Of a DNA stretch of 64,000 nt, positions 42,846-52,476 are shown in pieces. Position 1 is the stretch's first letter. Each line of letters starts with the position of its first letter. The notes below the pieces were generated by a model, which saw nothing but the letters and a program-made list of their open reading frames with translations, was not told the origin of the DNA and searched no databases. The stretch is from PLanc-01 sp034678485 (GTDB taxonomy: Bacteria; Planctomycetota; Phycisphaerae; Sedimentisphaerales; Anaerobacaceae), in the NCBI GenBank assembly GCA_034678485.1, contig JAXDBU010000128.1, forward strand, positions 10,431-74,430, read 5' to 3'. A program made the translations under genes and the position numbers.

Positions 42846-43892
42846 TTACTGAGATTCCCCAGGGATCTTCGCTGTGATTGTGTAATGGGTCCTGAACCAG
42901 TGCAGAGTGCGTCGGCCCCAGAAGTGCCAGAAGACGCCGCCGACCAGACACACGTAGCCGCCGTAGACCGCGTTCAGGCCCGAATCCGAGACGACCATCA
43001 GGATGCTGTACTCGCCGAACTCATTCTCATTCCAGCTCTGCTGGTAGAAGTGATACCCGCCGTAGTGCAGTGGATGGTTGACCTCGATGTCCTTGGCGGC
43101 GACTACTTGGCCGTCCCGGACGATCTCCAGTTCGCTGACGTAGTCTCGCACGGCTCGGAAGTAGCTCATGGCCAGCGGGTCGTCGGGGTTCGTATGACCC
43201 GGCCGACGCTCGAAGACATACCGTTTGCCCGGTGCGGACCCAGGCCTGTCGACAGTCACTTCCAGGGCCGGATTGGACCCGCCCGGCTCGTCGTACGCGA
43301 CCGGCTCATCCTCCCTCAGATCGATCCGGAAGTTCCGGAAGACTCGGCGGATGGCGACCGTACCCAACTCCCCGCCCAGCGCGAGAGTCTGTCCGGCCTT
43401 GGCCGGCATTCGCCAGTCTCGTCCGTCGCGGCTCCAGATGAAGAGCCGTCCCGGCTCGTAGTACTCCATCCGGAAGTCGTTGAGCCGCACCGAGAACGGC
43501 AGTCTGCGAACGTCATTGGCGTCCTTGACCACGACCCGGTCTTCCTGCATCTGTTCATAGATGTCCAGCTCGCCTTCAGGGATCTTGTCGATGCCGAAGA
43601 GGCGTTTCCGGAGGGCGTGTCCAGGCTCCGAACCCCACATGGCGCCGAGCAGCACGAGGATGCAGCCTGCGTGCAGCAGCAGCAGAGACGGGACCCGCAA
43701 CAGACGGCGAAACGAAGCAATCCCCGTCGCCAGCAGGGCGATTGCGGCGAACCAATACACCACGAGCGGCAGGGAATTGAAAAACGCCTGTGCCCGCTCG
43801 GCGCCGAGGAAGGCGCCACAGACTGACAATCCGGCCAGCAGGATGACGGCGACCAGAGTGGCCCACAGCAGCATCCGCTTGAGTTGGCTCAT
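42846..43892 (-). CDS. resB: ResB-like cytochrome c biogenesis protein
   Basis: 348 aa. Two or three membrane segments in the first ~95 residues (MLLWATLVAVILLAG, VVYWFAAIALLATG, LLLLHAGCILVLLGAM) and one near residue 310 flank a large extracytoplasmic beta-rich region: DKIPEGELDIYEQM, PFSVRLNDFRMEYYEP and EIEVNHPLHYGGYHFYQQSW, a segment typical of ResB/Ccs1. The protein is shorter than full ResB (~500 aa), as in the short ResB-like group. It precedes ccsA in the same operon and works with it in heme ligation on the outer face. Confidence 0.88.
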   Translation of the reverse strand: MSQLKRMLLWATLVAVILLAGLSVCGAFLGAERAQAFFNSLPLVVYWFAAIALLATGIASFRRLLRVPSLLLLHAGCILVLLGAMWGSEPGHALRKRLFGIDKIPEGELDIYEQMQEDRVVVKDANDVRRLPFSVRLNDFRMEYYEPGRLFIWSRDGRDWRMPAKAGQTLALGGELGTVAIRRVFRNFRIDLREDEPVAYDEPGGSNPALEVTVDRPGSAPGKRYVFERRPGHTNPDDPLAMSYFRAVRDYVSELEIVRDGQVVAAKDIEVNHPLHYGGYHFYQQSWNENEFGEYSILMVVSDSGLNAVYGGYVCLVGGVFWHFWGRRTLHWFRTHYTITAKIPGESQ

Positions 43893-44006
43893 TCGTTCTC
43901 CTTCATAGGTTCACCGCGGATCCACAGAGGGGTTCTATTATCCGGATCGTTGCGTCGTTCGCAAGCGCAATTGATGCACATGGAACCTCGTGTGTCGCCT
44001 TGCGGC

Positions 44007-44035
44007 TTGATGTTTTTTGCGCTTTCGCATACACT
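44007..44035 (+). promoter_or_regulatory. putative promoter of the hemA operon
   Basis: TTGATG (44007-44012) and TACACT (44030-44035) with 17-bp spacing, in the divergent gap between resB and hemA. Just downstream are TGTAAC and GTTACA, perfect 6-bp inverted arms about 20 bp apart that end directly before the hemA start codon; they may be an operator or leader stem. Confidence 0.5.
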
Positions 44036-44071
44036 GTAACGTTCGTCCATCGTAGGAAATGTTACATAGCC

Positions 44072-45343
44072 ATGAAGCTGGTTTTGCACAATTTGACGTA
44101 TCACGACTGCCCCGTCGAGGTTCGGGAGAAGGTGACTCTGACGCCTGAGCAGCGCCACGAGATGCTCCGCCGGATGCACCGCCAGGAACAAATCGGCGAG
44201 GCGTTGATTCTCCAGACCTGCAATCGACTTGAGTTCTACCTCTACGCGAGGAAGGATTTCGACTGCCGGGCATTCCTGGGTGAGTTGCTGGCAACGTGCG
44301 GCACGGATGCGGCCGACGCCTGGGCTGCCCACAGTCGCGAGATGGCCGGAATCGATGTGGTTCGGCACCTGTTCGAGGTGGCCGCAGGACTCGATTCACA
44401 GATGGTCGGCGAGAACCAGATCCTTGCCCAGGTCAAGGCCGCATATACCGAGTCGCTCGAAGCGAGGATGAGCAGGCTGGTCTTCCACAGGCTTCTCCAC
44501 AATGCGTTCCGCGTGGGCAAGGCAGTTCGCACGCGGACCCACATCAATTGCGGCGCCGTCTCGATCGGTCTGGCGGCGGTGGAGCTGGCCCGGGAGAAAG
44601 CCGATCTGTGCGCCTGCAAGGCGATGATTATCGGCGCCGGAGAGAACGCCGAGCTGATTGCGAGCTATCTGTCCAAAGCGGGAACATCCGGCCTGATCGT
44701 TGCGAACCGCGATATCGAAAAGGCCCGGGCAATGGCCAGGCGATTCGAGCGGGCCGAGGCCATCGGGCTGTCGGAGGTCGTTTCCCGTCTCATGGAGGTG
44801 GACGTGCTGATCAGCTCGACCGCGTCGCCGGAACATGTCCTGACTCGATCCGGCGTCGAATGGTCGCTGGCAAGCCGGTCGCGTCCGTTGCTGATCGTGG
44901 ATATCGCGGTCCCGCGAGACATCGACCCGGCCATTGGGGATTTCGATTGCGTTTGCCTGTACAATATCGACGATCTCGACGGGCAGATCGCCGCCAATCG
45001 TGAGAAACGCAATCAAGAGGTCCCCAAGGCCCAGGAAATCGTTGGGGAATTCGTCGCGGCCTTTCTGGAATGGTATGAATCGCTGGACTTGGTGCCCGTC
45101 ATCTCCCGGCTTACACAGATGGGCTTGGAACTGGCCCGCGGTGAGGCGAAGCGATATGCCAAGGACTTCGGCGACGCCAACGCCGAGAAACTCCAGTCCT
45201 TCGCGGAATCGCTGGTCCGAAAGGTCCTGCACGGGCCGATCAGCTTCATCAAGGACGGCGGCGGCGAGCCCAGTGCCGAACAGCTCCAGGCCATCGATCT
45301 AATCAACAAGATGTTCCTCTCCCAGGATGAAGGGGACGAATGA
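44072..45343 (+). CDS. hemA: glutamyl-tRNA reductase
   Basis: 423 aa. First committed step of the C5 route: reduction of glutamyl-tRNA to glutamate-1-semialdehyde. Motifs: catalytic Cys in ILQTCNRLEFY (about residue 50), GLDSQMVGENQILAQVK, NADPH-binding IIGAGENAELIA, and a C-terminal dimerisation helix ending MFLSQDEGDE. The ATG at 44072 begins at the family N-terminus (MKLVLHNLTYHDC). It overlaps the hemC fusion by 4 bp. Glutamate-1-semialdehyde aminotransferase (HemL) is not in this window. Confidence 0.96.
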   Translation: MKLVLHNLTYHDCPVEVREKVTLTPEQRHEMLRRMHRQEQIGEALILQTCNRLEFYLYARKDFDCRAFLGELLATCGTDAADAWAAHSREMAGIDVVRHLFEVAAGLDSQMVGENQILAQVKAAYTESLEARMSRLVFHRLLHNAFRVGKAVRTRTHINCGAVSIGLAAVELAREKADLCACKAMIIGAGENAELIASYLSKAGTSGLIVANRDIEKARAMARRFERAEAIGLSEVVSRLMEVDVLISSTASPEHVLTRSGVEWSLASRSRPLLIVDIAVPRDIDPAIGDFDCVCLYNIDDLDGQIAANREKRNQEVPKAQEIVGEFVAAFLEWYESLDLVPVISRLTQMGLELARGEAKRYAKDFGDANAEKLQSFAESLVRKVLHGPISFIKDGGGEPSAEQLQAIDLINKMFLSQDEGDE

Positions 45344-47850
45344 GCCGCGTGCTAACCGTCGCAACCCGCCGGGGGCAACTGGCCCTTGCGCAGACGCGGA
45401 GCGTCATCGCCGCACTCGAGGCGAGGCGCCCCGAAGTCGATCTCCGCATCCGGGAGATTGTCAGTGCCGGCGACCGTGACCGTAAGACCGCCCTGTGGGA
45501 TTTGAAGGACACCGGCTTCTTCACTTCGCAATTGGAGGAGGCCTTGCTCGCCGGCGAAGCGGACCTGGCGGTCCACAGTCTCAAGGATCTGCCCACCCGC
45601 GAGCGGACAGACCTCGTTGTGACCGCGATTTGCGACCGCAAGTGGCCCGAGGATTGCCTGCTGGCGAAGCGGCCCGTCCATGCTCTCGACGAGTTGCCGC
45701 CGTCGGCGCGCGTCGGCACGTCCAGCCTGCGCCGGGCGGCCCAGTTGCGACACCTCCGCCCGGACCTGGAACTGGTTCTGCTCCGCGGCAACGTCCAGAC
45801 GCGAATCGACAAGCTCAAGACGACGGACCTCGACGCGATTCTCCTCGCGAGGGCGGGTCTGGAGCGGCTCGGACTGAGCCAGGCGATCTCCCTCGTGTTC
45901 GATCCGAGGCAGTTCATCCCGGCGCCGGCCCAGGGCGCGTTGGCCGTGCAGACACGAAGCGACGACGAGGAGACGATAGCGATAGTCCGATCCATCGACG
46001 AGGAATTGTCAAGGGCCCTGGCCATGGCCGAGCGGCAGGTGCTCACAACCACGCAGTGCGGATGTCACGCCCCGGTGGGGGCCTACGCCGAGTGCTCGGG
46101 CGACAGGATCGAAGTGCTCGCGTTCATAGCGGATGCCGAAGGACGCCGGTTCGTCGGGAGGCAGGCGACGGGGCCGCTGTCGGAGGCGATCCAGGTTGGC
46201 GAGCAGGTTGCCCGTCAGTTGCTCGACGCCGGCGGCAGGGAGATCCTCCGTGAAATGAAAAAGGAACGAAGGATGGGCGACAGCGGCAGGGTGGGCTCCG
46301 CCCACCACGCATCCAGGAAGCCGACGGTGTATCTCGTGGGGGCCGGACCAGGGCGGGCGGACCTCATTACTCTCCGCGGCGCCGACTTGCTCCGAATCGC
46401 GGACTGCGTCATTGTCGACAAGCTGGCGAATCCGGCCCTGTTGGAGTTGGTCCCCCAGGATGCGGAAATCATCCGTGTGCCCAAGCGGATCGGGCCCGGC
46501 TCGTTCACCCAGGACCAAGTCAGCCGGATTCTGCTCGACAAGGCCCTCGAAGGCAAGACCGTCGTGCGGCTCAAAGGCGGCGATCCGTGCATCTTCGGCC
46601 GCTGCGCCGAGGAGATCGCGCTGCTCAACGAAGCCGGCATCGCGTTCGAGATCGTCCCAGGCATTACGGCGGCCATCGCGGCAGCCGAGTACGCGGGCAT
46701 CATGCTCACCGACCGCCGATACAGTTCTCAGGTGGCCTTCATTACCGGTCGAGAGGCCGAGGGCAAAGAGGAAACGAATCTCGACTGGGACGTGCTGGCC
46801 CGCTTTTCCGGCACGCTCGCGTTCTACATGGGCATCGGGGCTTTGTCTGCCATTGCGGAGAAGCTCGTGAATGGGGGCATGTCCGTGGAGACCCCGGTTG
46901 CCCTCGTGGCCGATGCGACCCTGCCCACGCAGCGATTGGTCCAGGCGCCCTTGGGCCGGATCGTGGAAGAGTGCGAGAAGCAGCGGATCGAGCCGCCTGC
47001 ACTGATTGTCGTCGGTCCCGCGGCTGCGGGCGATGCGAATCTCAATTGGTTCATGCGGCTGCCTCTGTTTGGCACAGGGCTCGTCCTCACGCGAGATGCT
47101 GCGGGCAATGCGGATTCCGCCCGCAAGGTGATCGCTCGCGGCGGTCGGCCTGTGGAGTATCCCACGCTGGCGATCCAGGCGACGACGGATCGCAGCGGAT
47201 TCGTGCGTGCGCTCGCGGGATTCTCCGGCTACGACTGGGCAGTCTTCACGAGCGCCAACGGCGTCCGAGTGTTCTTCAACGCCCTCGCAGACCTGGGTAA
47301 GGACGCGCGAGTATTCGGTGGGATGCAGATCGCGGCCATCGGACCCAGAACCGCCGAGACTTTGCAGCGATTTGGAATCCGGGCCGACTTCGTGCCCGGC
47401 GTCTTCACGGGCAGGGAGCTTGCCCGACAGCTCATCGGCTGCACCGACCTGCGGGGCAAGAAGGTGCTGCTCCTGCGATCGGAAATCGCCTCCGATGAGC
47501 TGGTACGAGGCATTGAAATGGGCGGGGCCGACGTCACCGACGTCCCGGTCTATACCGCCGTGCCGAAAAAGGGGGACGATGCCGCCTTGGTCGCCCAGAT
47601 GCAGCAAGGCAAGATCCAATGGCTGACGTTCGCCAGTCCCTCGGCGGTCCGGTCGTTCTTCGAGCAGATCCCGCCCGAAGCGGTAGATTCTCACGCAGTG
47701 AGAGTCGCGTCAGTCGGCCCGGTGACCACGAAGGAACTGGCCCAGTTCGGCATGCGGGCCGATGTCGAGGCCACGGAACACACAATGGACGGTCTGCTCG
47801 ACGTGATCGAGGGCATTGAAAGGACTCAACGCGGTACCTTGTCATGCTGA
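45340..47850 (+). CDS. hemC-cobA-hemD: HemC-CobA-HemD triple fusion (porphobilinogen deaminase, SUMT, uroporphyrinogen III synthase)
   Basis: 836 aa. Residues 1-305: porphobilinogen deaminase with GTSSLRRAAQL, LRGNVQTRIDKL, and Cys242 in GCHAPVGAYA to hold the dipyrromethane cofactor. Residues ~326-570: uroporphyrinogen III C-methyltransferase with YLVGAGPGRADLITLRGADLL split, VRLKGGDP.IFGR and VVPGITA-like IVPGITAAIAAAEYAGI. Residues ~578-830: uroporphyrinogen III synthase (DWAVFTSANGVRVFF, AIGPRTAETL, VASVGPVTTKEL). One chain thus turns porphobilinogen into precorrin-2, the branch point to siroheme. A linker (306-325) contains a palindrome-derived segment, and the last residues come from repeat copy C. 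CobA-HemD fusions are known; the HemC addition is less common. ATGA overlap with hemA. Confidence 0.94.
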   Translation: MSRVLTVATRRGQLALAQTRSVIAALEARRPEVDLRIREIVSAGDRDRKTALWDLKDTGFFTSQLEEALLAGEADLAVHSLKDLPTRERTDLVVTAICDRKWPEDCLLAKRPVHALDELPPSARVGTSSLRRAAQLRHLRPDLELVLLRGNVQTRIDKLKTTDLDAILLARAGLERLGLSQAISLVFDPRQFIPAPAQGALAVQTRSDDEETIAIVRSIDEELSRALAMAERQVLTTTQCGCHAPVGAYAECSGDRIEVLAFIADAEGRRFVGRQATGPLSEAIQVGEQVARQLLDAGGREILREMKKERRMGDSGRVGSAHHASRKPTVYLVGAGPGRADLITLRGADLLRIADCVIVDKLANPALLELVPQDAEIIRVPKRIGPGSFTQDQVSRILLDKALEGKTVVRLKGGDPCIFGRCAEEIALLNEAGIAFEIVPGITAAIAAAEYAGIMLTDRRYSSQVAFITGREAEGKEETNLDWDVLARFSGTLAFYMGIGALSAIAEKLVNGGMSVETPVALVADATLPTQRLVQAPLGRIVEECEKQRIEPPALIVVGPAAAGDANLNWFMRLPLFGTGLVLTRDAAGNADSARKVIARGGRPVEYPTLAIQATTDRSGFVRALAGFSGYDWAVFTSANGVRVFFNALADLGKDARVFGGMQIAAIGPRTAETLQRFGIRADFVPGVFTGRELARQLIGCTDLRGKKVLLLRSEIASDELVRGIEMGGADVTDVPVYTAVPKKGDDAALVAQMQQGKIQWLTFASPSAVRSFFEQIPPEAVDSHAVRVASVGPVTTKELAQFGMRADVEATEHTMDGLLDVIEGIERTQRGTLSC
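46290..46306. repeat. GGTGGGC/GCCCACC palindrome inside the hemC-cobA linker
   Basis: A perfect 7-bp stem with TCC loop, translated as part of RVGSAHHA in the linker between the HemC and CobA domains. Palindromes of this sequence class are widely dispersed in bacterial genomes; here one seems to have been captured within a fused gene. Confidence 0.75.
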
Positions 47851-47948
47851 ACGAAGTGAAGCATCTGGCCGGCGAATGGAACGTGCTCGCAGCGTTTCTG
47901 CATGGCATCCTGTCCGGTTGCCGGATCCTTCGCTTCGCTCAGGATGAC
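47841..47948. repeat. GTCATCCTGA-type palindromic repeat, copy C
   Basis: Begins GTCATGCTGAACGAAGTGAA, then GCATCTGGCC, and ends GGATCCTTCGCTTCGCTCAG plus GATGAC. Its first ten bases overlap the coding end of the hemC-cobA-hemD fusion and provide its last codons and TGA stop. It separates that gene from ahbC. Confidence 0.85.
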
Positions 47949-47985
47949 GCGACGCGTGTTGTGCACGGTGGCCGGGAAGGCGACA

Positions 47986-48027
47986 GTGAATTAGAATCGT
48001 AAATAGTGAATTATAGATAGTAAATCC
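47986..48027. repeat. AT-rich element immediately upstream of ahbC
   Basis: A stretch reading GTGAATTAGAATCGTAAATA, then GTGAATTATAGATAGTAAAT, ending five bases before the ahbC start codon. The second half recurs before hemB (49262-49284) with few changes. No Shine-Dalgarno sequence precedes ahbC, so the element replaces the usual ribosome binding site region. Confidence 0.65.
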
Positions 48028-48031
48028 AAAG

Positions 48032-49192
48032 ATGATCAACGTTTCCAAGCTCTACTGCGGCCTGGGCGGCCAGTCGGATGATCTGCGGTATCGCAGGGAT
48101 CGCGTGGTCGGCCCGGTCGTTGCCTATAACTGCACCCGGCGGTGCAACCTTCGCTGCCTGCACTGCTACAGTGCCTCCGATTCCGGTCGCGGCGAGCACG
48201 AAATGACGACGGACCAGGCAAAGCGGTTCCTGGCCCAGCTCAAGGAGGCAGGAGTCCCGGTGTGTCTGTTCAGCGGCGGCGAGCCGCTCCTTCGCCCGGA
48301 CCTCTTCGAGTTGCTCGGTGAAGCGAAGCGAATCGGGCTGCCCACGGTGATCTCGACCAACGGCACGCAGATCGATGCTGAGGCGGCCCGTCGGCTCCAC
48401 GAGGAGAACCTGCGCTACGTGGGCGTCTCGCTCGACGGACAGGAGCCGTTCCACGACAGGTTTCGCCAGGTCAAAGGCAGCTTCCGGGCCGCTCTTGCCG
48501 GCATCGAGCACTGTCGCCAGATCGGGCTTCGGACGGGCCTTCGCTTCACGATCACCCAGGCCAACGTGGACCAGGTCCCGGCAGTTTTCGACATTGCCCG
48601 GGACATCGGCGTCCGGCGAATCTGCTTCTATCATCTTGTTCGCAGCGGTCGGGCGGCCCAGTTGAATGAGCAGAGCCCATCGTGCGATCAGACTCGCTCG
48701 GTGCTCGACGTGATCTTCGACCGGACCCGCGAGTTCGTCGAGCGAGACCTGGTGGAAGAGGTGCTCACCGTGGGCAATCATGCAGATGGACCCTATCTGT
48801 TGCTGCGGATGCAACGGGAGAATCATCCGGGTTTCGAGCAGGCCCGTGAGCTGCTCCTGGCCAACGGCGGCAACCGCGTCGGCGACAAGATCGCCTGTGT
48901 TGCCTGGGACGGGGTCGTCTACCCCGACCAGTTCTGGCGCAACTATCCGCTCGGCAGCGTGACGAAGACGCCGTTCGAAGAGATTTGGGCAAACGTCGCC
49001 GATCCGGTCCTGGCGAAGCTCCGCAACAAGGATGTGTTCGCCGATCCGCGATGTCTGAAGTGTCAATGGTTCCGTCTGTGCAAGGGGAACTACCGATTCC
49101 TCGATTCCGACCCGTCGGATGCCTCCTGGCGAAACGAGCCCGCCTGCTATCTGACGGACGAGGAGACAGGGTTTACAGCAGGCGGACGCTGA
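48032..49192 (+). CDS. ahbC: AhbC-type radical SAM enzyme (didecarboxysiroheme deacetylase)
   Basis: 386 aa. The N-terminus MINVSKLYCG is shared with AhbC proteins. Radical SAM cysteines C38-x3-C42-x2-C45 lie in CTRRCNLRCLHCY, followed by FSGGEPLLRPDLFEL (GGEP for AdoMet). The C-terminus carries more cysteines (ACVAWDGVVYPDQFW preceded by KIACVA, then CLKCQWFRLCKG, a SPASM-like set). It would remove the two remaining acetate side chains of 12,18-didecarboxysiroheme to give iron-coproporphyrin III, the substrate of AhbD. Same direction as hemA and the hemC fusion but separated by repeat copy C. Confidence 0.9.
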   Translation: MINVSKLYCGLGGQSDDLRYRRDRVVGPVVAYNCTRRCNLRCLHCYSASDSGRGEHEMTTDQAKRFLAQLKEAGVPVCLFSGGEPLLRPDLFELLGEAKRIGLPTVISTNGTQIDAEAARRLHEENLRYVGVSLDGQEPFHDRFRQVKGSFRAALAGIEHCRQIGLRTGLRFTITQANVDQVPAVFDIARDIGVRRICFYHLVRSGRAAQLNEQSPSCDQTRSVLDVIFDRTREFVERDLVEEVLTVGNHADGPYLLLRMQRENHPGFEQARELLLANGGNRVGDKIACVAWDGVVYPDQFWRNYPLGSVTKTPFEEIWANVADPVLAKLRNKDVFADPRCLKCQWFRLCKGNYRFLDSDPSDASWRNEPACYLTDEETGFTAGGR

Positions 49193-49250
49193 TCTACAAT
49201 CTGAGAACGTCGCCCGGAGTGCAGTGCCCACGCGGGCAAGAGCGACAGCC

Positions 49251-49284
49251 AATAGAGAATAATGAATTGTAGATAGTAGATTCC
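49251..49284. repeat. AT-rich element immediately upstream of hemB
   Basis: AATAGAGAATAATGAATTGT followed by AGATAGTAGATTCC, abutting the hemB ATG. Shares TGAATT.TAGATAGTA.AT.CC with the element in front of ahbC. No Shine-Dalgarno sequence is visible before hemB. Confidence 0.65.
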
Positions 49285-50265
<981 letters not shown>

Positions 50266-50304
50266 CTGTGCGGCCTCTGAACCATATTGGCCTGGAGCGA
50301 TATC

Positions 50305-50883
50305 ATGGAGACTGTGTCGCAGGGGCGGGCGATGGAATGGATTCTGACCGTTGTGTGCCCGACGTTCTGTTGCATCGGCATCGGATTGATCGCGCGGGGA
50401 GTCGAGGTGCTGACGCCCCGATCGGGTCTCTTTCAACTGGGCGTCAACGCGGCGATCGTCGGTGTCCTCGTGATGCTTGCACGGCAATGTTCGCCGGGAC
50501 GGTACGCTGCAGTGGGCACACTGATTGCCGTCGCCATGAGCGTCGCGACCGTGCGATCCGGGCCGCGAATCCTGATCCACACGGGTATTCTCATGGCGAT
50601 GTGGGTCGGCGTGGTCTTTCTCAACGTTCGGGTCCTTGGTCAGCATCGATGGGTGCAGGCCGTGGGCACCCACGTGGTTTGGTCGGTCGTTTTTGCCGCC
50701 GGCTTGCTGGGAGTGGGTGTCGTCCTGATTGGCTTGTTTCATCCTTCCGATGCGGCGTCCTCTCTGCTATTCCATGCCCGGCTTTCCGCCCTGACGGGCG
50801 TCGGTCTTGGAGTGGGATTCAAGACCGGGGATTGGCTCCGGGCCAGACTTCGATGTCAGTGCGTTGGACAGGCCTCTCGCTGA
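50305..50883 (+). CDS. small multi-pass membrane protein, unknown
   Basis: 192 aa with about five hydrophobic segments (WILTVVCPTFCCIGIGLIA, LGVNAAIVGVLVMLA, ILIHTGILMAMWVGVVFL, VVWSVVFAAGLLGVGVVLIGL and LTGVGLGVGFKTG). No conserved family motif was recognised. ATG at 50305 follows GGAG; a TTG further upstream at 50287 is an alternative. It lies 39 bp after hemB in the same direction, so it may be part of the heme transcript, but a role in tetrapyrrole handling would be a guess. Confidence 0.7.
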   Translation: METVSQGRAMEWILTVVCPTFCCIGIGLIARGVEVLTPRSGLFQLGVNAAIVGVLVMLARQCSPGRYAAVGTLIAVAMSVATVRSGPRILIHTGILMAMWVGVVFLNVRVLGQHRWVQAVGTHVVWSVVFAAGLLGVGVVLIGLFHPSDAASSLLFHARLSALTGVGLGVGFKTGDWLRARLRCQCVGQASR

Positions 50884-50921
50884 TGGACTATTCCGATTTC
50901 CGCTTTTTAAAGTGACGAATT

Positions 50922-51746
50922 ATGAAGACAGGACGTTCTTGTCGTGACACGCGACTTAGCTGGAATCTGGTCGGCGTTTGCGTGCTGGCGGCAGCCTTCA
51001 CAGGGGGCTGTGCCACGAAGCAGGCGACCGAGCCTGAGACCCGCTGGATCAGCCTGTTCAACGGCAAGGACCTCACAGGCTGGACGCCGAAGTTCGCGGG
51101 CAGCGAGCTGGGCGTGAACTACAAAGATACATTTGGCGTCCAGGATGGCCTGCTGACCGTCGCCTACGACCAGTATGAGGAGTTCGACGGCGAATTCGGG
51201 CATCTGTTCTACGAGGACTCGTTCTCGCACTACCGTTTGCGCGCGGAGTACCGGTTTGTCGGCGAGCAGGTTCCCGGCGGGCCCGGCTGGGCCTTCCGCA
51301 ACAACGGCTTGATGCTCCACTGCCAGCCGCCGACGACGATGGCCAAGGACCAGGACTTTCCCGTCAGCATCGAGGTCCAGCTCCTCGGGGGCGACGGGAC
51401 GAACGAGCGTTCCACCGGCAATCTGTGCACACCTGGCACGAACGTCGTCCTGAACGGACAGCTCGTCACTCAGCACTGCACCAACTCCTCCTCCAAGACC
51501 TGTCACGGCGACCAGTGGGTGACGGCCGAGGTGGAGGTTCATGGCAATCGGCTGATCCGCCACATCATCAACGGCGAAACCGTGCTCGAATACACCGAGC
51601 CGCAACTCGACGAGCGTGACGCCGACGCGCAGAAACGCCTCAAGGCCGGTGTTGGGCTGATGCTCGGCGAAGGCTACATCGCGATCCAGGCTGAGAGCGC
51701 CCCCACGCAGTTCCGCAAGCTGGAACTGCTGCCCCTGGAAGAATAG
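50922..51746 (+). CDS. DUF1080 (3-keto-disaccharide hydrolase-like) lipoprotein
   Basis: 274 aa. Lipobox AAFTGGC after a hydrophobic stretch gives a lipidated N-terminus. DUF1080 core: WISLFNGKDLTGWTPKF near residue 42, VQDGLLTVAYDQYEEF, HYRLRAEYRFV, NNGLMLHCQPP, SIEVQLLGGDG, GYIAIQAESAPTQFRKLELLPL. The last strands are the textbook end of the family. It differs from the protein at 35561 in the N-terminal part. Probable glycan or 3-keto-sugar hydrolase at the cell surface; substrate unknown. It converges on the universal stress protein gene, separated by 7 bp. Confidence 0.9.
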   Translation: MKTGRSCRDTRLSWNLVGVCVLAAAFTGGCATKQATEPETRWISLFNGKDLTGWTPKFAGSELGVNYKDTFGVQDGLLTVAYDQYEEFDGEFGHLFYEDSFSHYRLRAEYRFVGEQVPGGPGWAFRNNGLMLHCQPPTTMAKDQDFPVSIEVQLLGGDGTNERSTGNLCTPGTNVVLNGQLVTQHCTNSSSKTCHGDQWVTAEVEVHGNRLIRHIINGETVLEYTEPQLDERDADAQKRLKAGVGLMLGEGYIAIQAESAPTQFRKLELLPLEE

Positions 51747-51753
51747 CGGGGGA

Positions 51754-52245
51754 TTACGATTCCTCTTGTGGTCGTTTCCGGTAGGTCAGGGGTACGACGA
51801 GGACCGCGCACTCGGCGCGAGAGGCGACTTTCTCCGTGACGGCTCCGAAGAGGGCCTTCTCCAGGGCCTTGTGCCCGTGACGACCCAGGACGATCAGGTC
51901 GATCCGCTGCTCGCGGGCAAATTCGAGGATCTGCTGGTGGTCCTTGCCCACGCGGATCTCGACGTGGAGTTCCATGCCCTGAGGCAGGCGGGACCGGTAG
52001 GTTCGGTCGATCCGCTCGTCGATGTCCTGTTTGGCTTTGTTATCCACGCCATCGACCTCGTAAATGTAGGTCCTCCAGAACTGGGCGTCCGATTCCGGGA
52101 TGACGTGGAGCAGGTAGAGCACGCTGCCGGGTCGCCGGCCCGCCGCGTCCACAGCGAAGGAGAACGCGAAGTCCGCATTCTCCGAGAAGTCTGTGCAGAA
52201 CAGGATGCGCTGGAAATGTGTCTTCGCCAGGTCGATCGTATCCAT
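51754..52245 (-). CDS. universal stress protein (UspA family)
   Basis: 163 aa. Fold visible from FQRILFCTDFSENADFAFSFAVDAA near the start and the ATP-binding loop near the end, DLIVLGRHGHKALEKALFGAVTEKVASRAECAVLVVP, with G-x2-G-x9-G(S/T)-like spacing. ATP-binding type is likely. The start at 52245 follows GGGAGG; a longer frame upstream lacks homology. Divergent from the S9 peptidase gene. Confidence 0.93.
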   Translation of the reverse strand: MDTIDLAKTHFQRILFCTDFSENADFAFSFAVDAAGRRPGSVLYLLHVIPESDAQFWRTYIYEVDGVDNKAKQDIDERIDRTYRSRLPQGMELHVEIRVGKDHQQILEFAREQRIDLIVLGRHGHKALEKALFGAVTEKVASRAECAVLVVPLTYRKRPQEES

Positions 52246-52476
52246 CGTCTTCGAAACCTCCCAAGGTCGTTCTCCATACGTCCGCGGACGACATCCGATT
52301 CGTCGGGCATTATACACGCGTCAAGCCTCCGGTTCGACACTCGAATCCGCCTGAATCCTCGCAATTGTGGCGGTTGCCGGGCCGCCGCCGAGATGATACT
52401 CTGTGCATCGCCAATGGCCGACGTGGCTGTACGAGCGCCGTCTCACTGCGATCTGAACTCGAAAGCAGGTGGAATG

